A stretch of 64,000 bases of DNA. Source: Chlorobiota bacterium. GTDB lineage: Bacteria; Bacteroidota; Ignavibacteria; OLB7. The notes under the pieces are model-generated. The model was not told where the DNA came from and did no database searches. It worked only from the letters and a program-made list of their open reading frames with translations. This document shows, in pieces, positions 43,254-51,447 of the stretch. Numbering within the stretch: the first letter of the stretch is position 1; each line of letters starts with the position of its first letter. The position numbers and the translations under genes were made by a program. The DNA lies in contig JADJXR010000001.1 in NCBI GenBank assembly GCA_016710285.1, forward strand, positions 1,736,001 to 1,800,000, written 5' to 3'.

Positions 43254-43724
43254 ATGAAAAAGCTGATGACAACACTGGCAATGGTAGTGGTAGCAATGGT
43301 GGCCGTAACGGCCGCAACGTATGCCCAACCGGAAATCAACTTTGGAAGAGTATCAATCGCGGGCGTGCCGGCATCGCTGCGCACGGTTGGCTGCGGAACC
43401 GATGTAAACATGCGGATTGCCGATGCCGACGGAATGTTGGCCGGCCCGCCACGCTACGGCTACACCGTGAACGTGAACGTGCGGAACACCGGTGCAATCA
43501 ACACGGCTGTGTTCGTCAATCAAATTTTGATTGATGGCGCGCCGGCACCGGTGACACCAGCATCTATCATGGTTCCGGCAGGGGCGATGGTTCCAATCAA
43601 AGCAAAGATTTACGCATCGCCAGGCATTCACACCATCACCATCATTCTGGATAGCGGAGCCGCAGTTGCCGAGACCAACGAAGGGAACAACCGCTGCGAC
43701 TTCACGCTAAGCGTTGTCCCGTAA
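43254..43724 (+). CDS. Secreted CARDB-like protein
   Basis: 156 aa from the ATG at 43254; frames open further upstream are not protein-like. Signal peptide MKKLMTTLAMVVVAMVAVTAA, cleavage near YAQP. The rest is one Ig-like CARDB domain (NMRIADADG, GYTVNVNVRNTGAINTAVF, PAGAMVPIKAKI, and the closing AETNEGNNRCDFTLSV). A paired Cys (VGCGTD near the start, NNRC near the end) could form a disulfide. No T9SS tail, so it probably stays in the periplasm or is exported by another route. A related gene follows at 43958. Confidence 0.7.
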   Translation: MKKLMTTLAMVVVAMVAVTAATYAQPEINFGRVSIAGVPASLRTVGCGTDVNMRIADADGMLAGPPRYGYTVNVNVRNTGAINTAVFVNQILIDGAPAPVTPASIMVPAGAMVPIKAKIYASPGIHTITIILDSGAAVAETNEGNNRCDFTLSVVP

Positions 43725-43890
43725 TCAACCAGAAAAACACCACACACACACACCACCACCACACGAAAGTGAGTTGGCAGAGTGTTGGGGAGCAGCCGCG
43801 AGGATAGAGATGATTGGGGAAAAAGACTGATAAAAAGAAAACGGCGAACAGCGTATTGGAGGAGGAACGCATCGCCACTTGAAAGGCACC

Positions 43891-43912
43891 ACGGGGGGCG
43901 GCCACGCCCCCC
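43891..43912. other. GC-rich hairpin between the CARDB-like genes
   Basis: A 9-bp perfect stem (43891-43899 with 43904-43912), a 4-nt loop and no T run. It may be a leader structure for 43958. A (CA)n microsatellite lies at about 43738-43764. Confidence 0.4.
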
Positions 43913-43957
43913 GATTGCCACCACCCGCAAACACAACACTGAACAAGGAACAGACCA

Positions 43958-44476
43958 ATGAACACGACGAAGAACCGTACGAAGAACATGATGAAAAAAG
44001 GACTGATGATTCTTGCTGCCACGCTTACGCTTGGCGCAGCAGCCCACGCACAAACCACGCTTGGCACCAGCCGCCCCGAAGTGAAGTTGCCCGCGCTGAA
44101 GCCGGACCTGTTGGTTCGCAAAGTTTATGTGATGGGGCACGACAACTACGCACGCCCGGGCCGCCCTGGCACAACCATCCACGTTGATCGCTCGGAAGCA
44201 AAAGGGGAATCGGGAGGGAAGTACATCTTCCAAATTCGCTGGGAGATACTGTGCGTTGCCAACAGCAGCGGGGTGTTCACAAACGCCATGTCGCCAAGCT
44301 ATCCGCTTACTCCATCATCGCTGTCGTTACCGGCCGGAGGCGTTGGCGTGGTCAGCAGCGATGTTGAGTTAAGCACCGGCCCCAACACCTTCACCTTCAA
44401 CGTTGACGACCCCAATGGAGTGGATGAATCAGTGGAATCGAACAACACGGCCACGCTGACAATTGTTGTTCACTAA
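43958..44476 (+). CDS. Secreted CARDB-like protein, second gene of a pair
   Basis: 172 aa; an internal MMKKG at residue 11 could be the true start. Signal peptide GLMILAATLTLGAAAHA, then a CARDB-like domain: LKPDLLVRKVYVMG, KYIFQIRWEILCVANSSGVF, LPAGGVGVVSSDVELS, and the closing VDESVESNNTATLTIVV. No sorting domain. Similar domain to its upstream neighbour but low identity, which fits an old tandem duplication. Followed by a terminator. Confidence 0.7.
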   Translation: MNTTKNRTKNMMKKGLMILAATLTLGAAAHAQTTLGTSRPEVKLPALKPDLLVRKVYVMGHDNYARPGRPGTTIHVDRSEAKGESGGKYIFQIRWEILCVANSSGVFTNAMSPSYPLTPSSLSLPAGGVGVVSSDVELSTGPNTFTFNVDDPNGVDESVESNNTATLTIVVH

Positions 44477-44576
44477 GCATCGAATCGGAGCAATCACAGC
44501 ATAGAGTTGTGCGGGAAGGTCGTGCATCTATCTTCCTGCAAATCACAGGAGCGAGCGGTCTCCCTTCCTGGTAGAA

Positions 44577-44620
44577 GAGCGGGAGTATCAGCCATAGGGT
44601 TGATGCTTCCGCTCGTTGCT
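44577..44620 (+). terminator. Hairpin terminator after the CARDB-like pair
   Basis: Nine-bp outer stem (44577-44585 with 44606-44614, one G-U) and inner atcagcc/ggttgat stem, followed by gttgcttttt. Confidence 0.65.
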
Positions 44621-44770
44621 TTTTGGTCCACACGCAGCAGCCCAAAGCGGGCAGATTGAAGCAGGCAACAGCGTCGGCAATGGGTGCCGATAGGCAGCTT
44701 CCGAAGGGAGTGCTCAAAAAAATTTATGCTCGCAAACGGAGTTATCATACAATCACGTTTTTCCTTTTCA

Positions 44771-44778
44771 TATCTTCG
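44771..44778 (+). promoter_or_regulatory. Candidate -7 element TATCTTCG for coaBC
   Basis: The same octamer occurs before the gene at 24808. Transcription would begin near 44785, giving a leader of about 12 nt to the ATG at 44797 or 26 nt to the CTG at 44811. Confidence 0.3.
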
Positions 44779-44810
44779 CGCCAATTCGTTCATACCATGA
44801 GGTTAAAACT

Positions 44811-46049
44811 CTGATCGGAAAGAACATTATCATCGGGGTAACTGGCAGCATCGCAGCATACAAAGCAGCAGTCCTTGCGCGAGAGCTTGTTGGACGCGGC
44901 ACCACTATCAGGGTCGCGATGACCCCCGCCGCCTCTCACTTCATCGCCCCCCTCACCTTCGCCTCACTTGCCAAATATCCCGTTGCACTGAACATGTTCC
45001 CAGCACCTGGCACCGAGCCAGCAAGCGGTTCTTGGCACATTGATTGGGGGCTGTGGGCCGATGCCATGGTGATTGCCCCTGCCACCGCCTCCACCATCGC
45101 CAAGTTGGCTGCTGGAATCAGCGACAACGCACTGACAGTAATCGCCACCGCGCTGCGTGGCAAGCTGTTTGTTGCCCCGGCAATGGACACCGACATGTAC
45201 CAGTATCCCGCGCTCCACCGCAACCTTGAAACCTTGCGCTCCTTTGGTGTTGAGGTGATCCCGGTTGGGGAAGGTGAGCTTGCAAGCGGGCTGACCGGAC
45301 CGGGAAGAATGGCCGAGCCGACAGAGATTGCCGACCACATCGCCGCATACTTTGCGCGCTCCTCCTCCTTGCAGTCGCGGCGGGTGCTGATCACCGCCGG
45401 ACCCACGCATGAGCCGATTGACCCAGTTCGATTTATCGCCAACCACTCCTCGGGAAAAATGGGATACGCGCTGGCCGAGGAAGCGCGGGACCGGGGCGCG
45501 CACGTCACCTTGATTAGCGGGCCAACATCCCTTCCGCAGCCGGTGGGGGTGGACGTTGTTCACGTTATCACGGCGGACCAGATGGCCGTTGCCGTTGATG
45601 CTTGCAGCGACGATGCCGACATCATCATTGCCGCCGCAGCGGTTGCCGATTTCACCCCCACACAAACCGCCCAGCAGAAACTGAAACGCCGCCAGATGAG
45701 CGAAGCGGAAATGCAAATCCAACTCCGCCCAACGCGCGACATCCTTCGCTCGGTTGGCGAACGGAAGCACGCCGCGCAGGTGCTGGTTGGTTTTGCGTTG
45801 GAGACCGAGGGATTGATAGAATCGGCGCAAGCAAAACTGGTTGAGAAGAACTGCGATTTGGTGGTTGCCAACCCAGCCACCGAAGCCAATGCAGGGTTCG
45901 GGGCCGACACCAACCGGATTACGATTGTGGGGCGCGGAACCCAGCAGCCGCTGCCGATGATGAGCAAGCGCCAGTGCGCCGCCGCAATCCTTGACGCGGC
46001 CACCGAACTGCTTCCCGCACGATCCACTACTGGCGCGGCTACTCCATGA
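44811..46049 (+). CDS. coaBC: Bifunctional phosphopantothenoylcysteine decarboxylase / phosphopantothenate-cysteine ligase
   Basis: 412 aa. Two steps of coenzyme A synthesis. The N-terminal flavoprotein starts NIIIGVTGSIAAYKAA, has the active-site His in WHIDWG, IAPATASTIAKLAAG and the PAMDTDMY motif. The C-terminal ligase has LITAGPTHEPIDPVRFIANHSSGKMG. The frame has no ATG or GTG before GVTGS. The best start is a CTG at 44811 with GAGG eight bases upstream; the nearby ATG (44797) is out of frame by one base at an AAAA run. The position of the E. coli catalytic Cys158 (ACGDIGPGRM) reads ASGLTGPGRM here. Overlaps the UDG gene by ATGA. Confidence 0.9.
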   Translation: MIGKNIIIGVTGSIAAYKAAVLARELVGRGTTIRVAMTPAASHFIAPLTFASLAKYPVALNMFPAPGTEPASGSWHIDWGLWADAMVIAPATASTIAKLAAGISDNALTVIATALRGKLFVAPAMDTDMYQYPALHRNLETLRSFGVEVIPVGEGELASGLTGPGRMAEPTEIADHIAAYFARSSSLQSRRVLITAGPTHEPIDPVRFIANHSSGKMGYALAEEARDRGAHVTLISGPTSLPQPVGVDVVHVITADQMAVAVDACSDDADIIIAAAAVADFTPTQTAQQKLKRRQMSEAEMQIQLRPTRDILRSVGERKHAAQVLVGFALETEGLIESAQAKLVEKNCDLVVANPATEANAGFGADTNRITIVGRGTQQPLPMMSKRQCAAAILDAATELLPARSTTGAATP

Positions 46050-46822
46050 AGCACCAATCATTGAAAGAAGAGGTGCGGCAGTTTGCCAAGCAGCAGGATG
46101 CGTTGTTTGGCGACATCATCCGTGGCAAGCGTGGCCAAGCAGTGGCCGAAGCATCCGGCAGTGCGGTGCAACCCGAAGAAGCTGGATTGCCGGCATCGCG
46201 ATTTGCGGAACAGCTTGCAGCGGTGAACGAGGAATGGGTTCATGCTCCATCCCTTGATTTGATGAAGCAAATGATCTGCGGCTGCCAGAAATGTCCGCTT
46301 GGCAAAACGCGGAACAAGCTGGTGTTCGGCACGGGGAACCCAAACGCCGATGTTGTGGTGATTGGCGAGGCACCCGGTGCCGACGAAGATGCTTCGGGGG
46401 AACCATTTGTTGGCGCGGCGGGGCAACTGCTTACCAAGATTCTGGCGGCGATCAACTTCAGCCGCGATGATGTCTATATCGCGAACATCATCAAAAGCCG
46501 CCCGCCGGGAAACCGCACGCCGGAGCGGACCGAGGTTGAGCAGTGCATCCCATACTTGTACAAGCAACTTGATTTAATCAAGCCCAAATTTATTCTGGCG
46601 GTGGGGCTTACCGCAGCCCTGTCGCTATTGAATCGGAAGGCCACGATGAAAGAATTGCGTGGCAGCGTTCATGACTATTTCGGTATCACTATGGTGGTGA
46701 CGTATCACCCAGCGGCACTGCTTCGCAACCCACAGTGGAAACGCTCCACATGGGAAGATGTCCAGCTCCTGCGTCGGCTTTATGATGAATGGAAATCAAC
46801 CGAAAACGACGCGAAGCAATAA
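46046..46822 (+). CDS. Family 4 uracil-DNA glycosylase (iron-sulfur type)
   Basis: 258 aa. Removes uracil from DNA. An extra N-terminal arm of about 75 residues precedes the core. Fe-S Cys residues: C-x2-C (CQKCPLGKTR, about 80) and later single Cys (EVEQCIPYL). Catalytic motif GEAPGADEDASGEPFVGAAGQLL (about 108-130); NIIKSRPPGNRTP; the second active motif VVTYHPAALLRNP with the His near residue 220. ATGA overlap with coaBC, so co-translated. Confidence 0.92.
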   Translation: MKHQSLKEEVRQFAKQQDALFGDIIRGKRGQAVAEASGSAVQPEEAGLPASRFAEQLAAVNEEWVHAPSLDLMKQMICGCQKCPLGKTRNKLVFGTGNPNADVVVIGEAPGADEDASGEPFVGAAGQLLTKILAAINFSRDDVYIANIIKSRPPGNRTPERTEVEQCIPYLYKQLDLIKPKFILAVGLTAALSLLNRKATMKELRGSVHDYFGITMVVTYHPAALLRNPQWKRSTWEDVQLLRRLYDEWKSTENDAKQ

Positions 46823-46979
46823 CCCCATTATTCTCAATGGCTACAACAGCTTATGCCCCAACCTTCTGCGGCAACGCAGGGGCTAACCGGGATAAGCTAT
46901 TCGTGGATAAGGCTTGGTCGGCCCAAGGCCGTTGGCACGATCAAGTAAGGGATTCATAACCATTTTTCTGGAGACCATT

Positions 46980-47894
46980 ATGGCCACAACTAAGAAAGCA
47001 GCAGCGAAACCTGCTGCGCCAGCGGCTGCTGCAAAACCAGCAGCCAAGAAAGCTGCTGCACCGGCGAAGAAAGCTGCTGCACCAGCAAAGGCAGCACCAG
47101 CCAAGAAAGCTGCTGCTCCGGCAAAGGCTGCGCCAGCCAAGAAAGCCGCTGCACCAGCGAAGAAGGCTGCTGCACCAGCAAAGGCAGCACCAGCCAAGAA
47201 AGCTGCTGCTCCGGCAAAGGCAGCACCAGCCAAGAAAGCTGCTGCACCGGCGAAGAAGGCTGCTGCACCAGCAAAGGCAGCGCCAGCCAAGAAAGCTGCT
47301 GCACCGGCGAAGAAGGCTGCTGCACCAGCCAAGAAAGCTGCGGCCCCAGCAAAGGCAGCACCAGCGAAGAAAGCCGCTGCAAAAAAAGGAACCGCTTCCG
47401 CTCGCCGTACCGACATCAAGTCAACGGGAATGGATGCGAAAGCTGCTGCCGCAGTAACAAAGAAAGCAGCACCAGCCAAGAAGGCTGCCGCACCAGCGAA
47501 AGCAGCTCCGGCGAAGAAGGCTGCTCCAGCAAAGGCAGCACCAGTGAAGAAAGCTGCGGCTCCGGCAAAGGCAGCACCAGCCAAGAAAGCTGCTGCACCA
47601 GCAAAGGCAGCACCAGCGAAGAAAGCTGCGGCTCCGGCAAAGGCAGCACCAGCCAAGAAAGCTGCTGCACCAGCAAAGGCAGCACCAGCAAAGAAGGCTG
47701 CGGCTCCGGCAAAGGCAGCACCAGCCAAGAAAGCTGCTGCACCAGCAAAGGCAGCACCAGCAAAGGCAGCACCAGCCAAGAAGGCTGCGGCCCCAGCCAA
47801 GAAAGCCGCTGCTCCGGCAGCCAAATCCGCAGCAAAGCCTGCTGCGAAGACGGCTACCAAGCCAGCCGCAAAACCAGCTGCAAAGAAGAAATAA
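46980..47894 (+). CDS. Histone H1-like Lys/Ala/Pro-rich protein
   Basis: 304 aa from the ATG at 46980. Almost the whole protein is Ala, Lys and Pro in 12-residue-type units (APAKKAAAPAKA). A single short break near residues 140-162 (KKGTASARRTDIKSTGMD) splits two repeat blocks. Resembles bacterial histone H1-like and AlgP-like proteins, which bind DNA through the Lys-rich tail. No folded domain. The 36-bp DNA repeats could change copy number, so the length may vary between isolates. A very strong terminator follows. The antisense Ala-rich frame is a shadow. Confidence 0.8.
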   Translation: MATTKKAAAKPAAPAAAAKPAAKKAAAPAKKAAAPAKAAPAKKAAAPAKAAPAKKAAAPAKKAAAPAKAAPAKKAAAPAKAAPAKKAAAPAKKAAAPAKAAPAKKAAAPAKKAAAPAKKAAAPAKAAPAKKAAAKKGTASARRTDIKSTGMDAKAAAAVTKKAAPAKKAAAPAKAAPAKKAAPAKAAPVKKAAAPAKAAPAKKAAAPAKAAPAKKAAAPAKAAPAKKAAAPAKAAPAKKAAAPAKAAPAKKAAAPAKAAPAKAAPAKKAAAPAKKAAAPAAKSAAKPAAKTATKPAAKPAAKKK

Positions 47895-47944
47895 TCCCTA
47901 TCGGCTGCGAAGCTGGTGGGAAAGTATCTTCAGCAGAAGACGTT

Positions 47945-47978
47945 GCCGGGGCGATTGCAATCGCCCCGGCTTTTTTTT
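47945..47978 (+). terminator. Strong Rho-independent terminator
   Basis: A 26-bp GC-rich perfect palindrome (47945-47970) followed by eight T. Confidence 0.9.
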
Positions 47979-48041
47979 ACTCCACTCGGATTGTTGCGAA
48001 CCCTCCATCTGCGTGCCGGGGCTTCCGCTGGCTGCTTGCTT

Positions 48042-48725
48042 TCAGAATCGAGCCAGCCGCTTCAACTTCCCTTTGGCGCGCCGCATTGCAAGGCGCAGGT
48101 TCCGGCTGCGCAACGCCAGTCGGTCGGTTAGCCGCAGCGTTATCAAGCCTTTGCGCACGTAGATGGTGTCGCTTCCATCCTTGTACCAAGCAACGTAGCC
48201 TTCGCGCTCCATCCAACTGGTGATGGAATCAAGAAATGGGTTGACGTAGTACTTGCCATGCGTTTCCACCGAGATCACTTTGGGCCTGCTAACCAGATGC
48301 TTCAGCACGTACCAATCGGCACCTTCGATATCAATGCTTAGCAGGTCAATCGTGCCATCGTCAATCCGCGAGAAGGTTCGGCACTGAACGGTGAAGCTGT
48401 TGTTCTCGGCAATGGTGTAGTTGTCGTTTTTCAGCGCGGGGCTGCTGCCAAGCGCGGCCACAAAGGTTGAGGATTTCGCACGGGCAAGGGTGATCTCACC
48501 ATCGCTATCCCACACGGCGTAGGGGTAAATCCGAACGTCCGCCCGCCCCGCGAAATAGAGATGAATCTTCTCCACCACCTCCGGGTTTGCCTCCACCAAG
48601 GTGCCCCGTATCCCAAGCTGCAGAAACTCCAGGATGTTCGATGATTCCGGCAAATAGACCCCAACCTCGCAGGCGTGCTCAATCCCGATGCCGGCCCTTT
48701 GAATTCGCTTGAACAATTCTCGCAT
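48042..48725 (-). CDS. FkbM-family methyltransferase
   Basis: 227 aa. SAM-dependent methyltransferase fold of the FkbM type. Motif I region HACEVGVYLPESSNILEFL (about 17-35), the acidic LVEANPEVVEKI (about 42), then SIDIEGADWYVLKHL with the family Asp-Ile-Glu-Gly (about 130-145) and VISVETHG. A Lys/Arg-rich tail of about 30 residues follows. These enzymes usually methylate sugars or glycolipids. No glycan cluster is next to it, so the substrate is unknown. Confidence 0.8.
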   Translation of the reverse strand: MRELFKRIQRAGIGIEHACEVGVYLPESSNILEFLQLGIRGTLVEANPEVVEKIHLYFAGRADVRIYPYAVWDSDGEITLARAKSSTFVAALGSSPALKNDNYTIAENNSFTVQCRTFSRIDDGTIDLLSIDIEGADWYVLKHLVSRPKVISVETHGKYYVNPFLDSITSWMEREGYVAWYKDGSDTIYVRKGLITLRLTDRLALRSRNLRLAMRRAKGKLKRLARF

Positions 48726-48774
48726 TCTTCCAACTCGCTCTCTGTTATGTGATTGCCCGATACCTGCCTATCAG

Positions 48775-48816
48775 GTTGGAAAAAGGGTGATGGCTCAATG
48801 AAGAATCCATCACCCT
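48775..48816 (-). terminator. Terminator after the LURP-one-like gene
   Basis: On the minus strand: an 11-bp perfect stem (48816-48806 with 48792-48782), a 13-nt loop and a T run. Confidence 0.7.
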
Positions 48817-48856
48817 TCCGCCATGGTTTGCTTTCGATATTCCTGCCGTTCCGGGA

Positions 48857-49441
48857 TTACCCGCGCGAACGCTCAACCAGCACCATCATCATCAAGCCAA
48901 GCAAGGATCGAAGCTCCTCCTCGGGGGTCATGTCGGCCAGTTTTTCGATGTTGAATTTCCCTTCGAAGAAAGCCGGTTGCTTCGTGATCCGAACCAGCTC
49001 GGTGCCATCGGTGCGGGAAAGAAGGTAGGATGGATGGAACAGATACCCGGTGAAGATCCCGATGATCGGAAGCTCACCCAACAACGCGTCGAAGAATTTC
49101 GCCCACGGATTCTCCTCCTTGATGCTCATCACCTCGGCGGTGCCATCGTTGATTTTGTAGGAGGCTTTCCAAAGTGACTTGCGCCCCTCGCGTTGGATAA
49201 AGCCAATGGCTGTTCCGTCGGCATTGGTGAAGTGATACTTGGCGGACCAATCGAACACGCGGTCGGCGTTGATTTTGTACAGCGGCTCGGTCATCGCTTC
49301 GTCGGCAAAAACCGTGACGGCTTCCTTCAGCTTGAAGGCTTTCTGTTTTACGAAGCAGACCAATGCTCCGGTCGCATCGGTAACGCTCATCTTCTGCGAC
49401 AGCGCGACGATCTTGAACGAGAGTTTCAGCGGATAATTCAT
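48857..49441 (-). CDS. LURP-one-related/scramblase-like (tubby C2-like) protein
   Basis: 194 aa from the ATG at 49441 (MNYPLKLSFKIV); the longer frame to 49588 includes a hairpin region. Beta-rich with the alternation expected of the tubby-C2 fold: MSVTDATGALVCFVKQKAFKLKEAVTVFADE, FDWSAKYHFTNADG, GFIQREGRKSLWKASYKI. One hydrophobic segment near 128-145 (LGELPIIGIFTGYLF). Bacterial members are uncharacterised; lipid binding is a guess from fold. Confidence 0.65.
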   Translation of the reverse strand: MNYPLKLSFKIVALSQKMSVTDATGALVCFVKQKAFKLKEAVTVFADEAMTEPLYKINADRVFDWSAKYHFTNADGTAIGFIQREGRKSLWKASYKINDGTAEVMSIKEENPWAKFFDALLGELPIIGIFTGYLFHPSYLLSRTDGTELVRITKQPAFFEGKFNIEKLADMTPEEELRSLLGLMMMVLVERSRG

Positions 49442-49543
49442 TGTGGCCTTGTCCTTACTGTTGTGCGTGTGTGTGCGTGCGTGGCGGTTGCCGAAGGGCG
49501 GTGCGTGCATGGCCCGTTCCAACAAACCGGCGGCCAAAATACA

Positions 49544-49574
49544 ACAGGGAAGCCCAGCATTGGGGCTTCCCTGT
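49544..49574 (-). terminator. Terminator-like hairpin after catalase
   Basis: A 12-bp perfect stem (49544-49555 with 49563-49574) and a 7-nt loop, with tattttgg after it on the minus strand. Confidence 0.55.
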
Positions 49575-49606
49575 TCCACAACTCTCAAAAAAAATCTGTT
49601 GAGCGA

Positions 49607-51115
49607 TTACGCTGGCTGTGCCGGCATCATCTCCGCAAACGCGCTAACGTCCACCCCAAGCCCTGCGGCAACGCCCATCCCCAAGCCCACATCGGCGCGG
49701 AAGAAGTGGCACAGTTGGCGGTGGATAATCTGGTCGCGCTTCGGCCCTTCAATCCCGCTCATTGCCCCAACGATGTTGCTGATGGTGTTCCGCTGGTTCT
49801 GCTCATCCATCAGCCGGAACAGGTTCCCGGGTTGGGTGTAATGGTCGTCCTCGCCGGGCGCGTTGCGGTCGTACCAGTCGGCGATAAGGCCGTCAAGCTC
49901 CATCGGTGGCTCCTTGTAGCTTGGGTCAATGGTGATGTTGTCGAAGCTGTTCGGCCAGTAGTTCGGGCTTGCTCCGCCGTTTCCATCAACGCGCATGTAG
50001 CCGTCGCGCTCGTAGTTGTTGACGGCAAACGGGCAGCGGTTCACCGGAATCTGCTCGTAGTTGGTCCCCAGGCGGTAGCGGTGCGCATCGGGATAGCTGA
50101 GCAAGCGGCCTTGCAGCATTTTATCGGGCGAGTATCCAATGCCGTCCACAATGTGCGCCGGCGCAAACGCCGATTGCTCAACGTGCGCAAAGTAGTTGTC
50201 GGGATTCTCGTTTAGCTCCAGCACGCCAACATCTATCAGCGGGTAGTCGCCATGTGGCCAGACTTTGGTGAGGTCGAACGGGTTCCAGCGGTAATTCTTG
50301 GCATCGGCCTCGGGCATCACTTGGATTTTCAGCGCCCACTTCGGGAAGTCGCCCGCGGCGATTGAAGCCACCAAATCGCGCTGGGCGTGGTCCGGGTCCT
50401 TCCCTTTCATCTCCACCGCTTCGGCATCCAGGAAGTTCTTGATTCCCTGCATTGTCTTGAAGTGGAATTTCACGTAGAACCGCTCGTTCTTATCGTTAAT
50501 CATCGAGAAGGTGTGGCTCCCGTATCCGTTCATGTGGCGGTGGGTCAGCGGGGTTCCGCGGTCGGACATCAGGATCATCACCTGGTGAAGGCTTTCGGGG
50601 TTCAAGCTCCAGAAATCCCACACCATTGTGGGGCTTTTGCAGTTGGTGTGTGGATCCCGTTTTTGGGTGTGGATGAAGTCGCTGAACTTCTTGGGGTCCT
50701 TGATGAAAAACACCGGGGTGTTGTTCCCAACAAGGTCCCAGTTGCCATCTTCGGTGTAAAACTTCAGGGCAAAACCGCGTGGGTCCCGTTCGGCATCGGC
50801 GCTCCCTTTTTCGCCACCCACGGTGGAGAATCGGAGGAAGACGCGGGTCTGCTTCCCGATTTGATTAAAGAGCTTGGCGCGGGTGTACTGGCTGATGTCG
50901 TTGGTAACGGTGAAGGTCCCGTAGGCTCCGGACCCTTTTGCGTGGACCACCCGTTCCGGGATTCGCTCGCGGTTGAAGTGGGCCATCTTTTCATGGAGGA
51001 TATAATCCTGGATCAAGATGGGGCCGCGTGGTCCGGCGGTCATGCTGTTTTCGTGTTCCACGTAAGGCCTGCCGCTGGCCGTGGTCAGTTTTTTGGAATC
51101 GCCGTTCTGTTCCAT
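49607..51115 (-). CDS. katA: Monofunctional heme catalase (small-subunit, clade 3 type)
   Basis: 502 aa, typical for clade 3. Dismutates hydrogen peroxide to water and oxygen. Distal His motif RIPERVVHAKGSGAYG (about 53-68), the Asn region in GNNTPVFFIKDP (about 129), and the heme-binding Tyr motif RLLSYPDAHRYRLG (about 340-353). The C-terminal part is complete. No signal peptide, so cytoplasmic. Single gene with its own upstream region, shared with the divergent DUF2723 gene. Confidence 0.97.
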   Translation of the reverse strand: MEQNGDSKKLTTASGRPYVEHENSMTAGPRGPILIQDYILHEKMAHFNRERIPERVVHAKGSGAYGTFTVTNDISQYTRAKLFNQIGKQTRVFLRFSTVGGEKGSADAERDPRGFALKFYTEDGNWDLVGNNTPVFFIKDPKKFSDFIHTQKRDPHTNCKSPTMVWDFWSLNPESLHQVMILMSDRGTPLTHRHMNGYGSHTFSMINDKNERFYVKFHFKTMQGIKNFLDAEAVEMKGKDPDHAQRDLVASIAAGDFPKWALKIQVMPEADAKNYRWNPFDLTKVWPHGDYPLIDVGVLELNENPDNYFAHVEQSAFAPAHIVDGIGYSPDKMLQGRLLSYPDAHRYRLGTNYEQIPVNRCPFAVNNYERDGYMRVDGNGGASPNYWPNSFDNITIDPSYKEPPMELDGLIADWYDRNAPGEDDHYTQPGNLFRLMDEQNQRNTISNIVGAMSGIEGPKRDQIIHRQLCHFFRADVGLGMGVAAGLGVDVSAFAEMMPAQPA

Positions 51116-51447
51116 TGTTCCTGCTCCGTGTTGAGAAGTTATAAGCGTTCAAGATTGCGGTTGCGCGACGTTGATGAGGAAGGCACGCAAAGGAGCCAGT
51201 ACGCCAGCCGCACCGCAAACATCAGGATAGGGGGCGTATCAAGCAAATTGATAATTCTGATAGTGGAATTGGGGCCGGCAATGGTCGTGGCGTTTTTGCT
51301 GGACCCGGCAGCAAACTCTTTGGAAGTAAAATTGCTAACTTTTGCGGCGTTGCCGTGGGGCGGTTTCTGCCGGAGCATTTCCCGGCAGCCGCCGCCCAAT
51401 CCTGCCTTGCTTGGCACCGGCGCACAAGCCTTCAACCATTACGCAGA
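51116..51447. other. Divergent intergenic region (catalase / DUF2723)
   Basis: 332 bp. I see no convincing gene; overlapping frames on both strands lack protein-like composition. It must hold promoters for both genes, but no TAnnTTTG element stands out. Confidence 0.5.

Larger units (their letters stand above)
44477..44810 (+). other. Intergenic region: terminator then coaBC promoter
   Basis: 334 bp without a supported gene. It holds a hairpin terminator at 44577-44620 and a promoter-like TATCTTCG at 44771-44778, with AT-rich DNA between about 44705 and 44780. Confidence 0.6.

Noticed and set aside
44623..44814. Small plus-strand ORF ending MRLKL before coaBC
   Set aside because: Overlaps the terminator and coaBC promoter. 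Only its last ATG (44797) matters, as a possible shifted coaBC start.
46883..47860. Ala/Phe/Gly-rich minus-strand frame
   Set aside because: Shadow of the Lys/Ala/Pro repeats of the histone-like gene, which has a proper start, ribosome site and terminator on the plus strand.
49193..50215. Plus-strand frame of 340 aa opposite catalase
   Set aside because: Catalase on the minus strand is unmistakable; the antisense frame has no motif.
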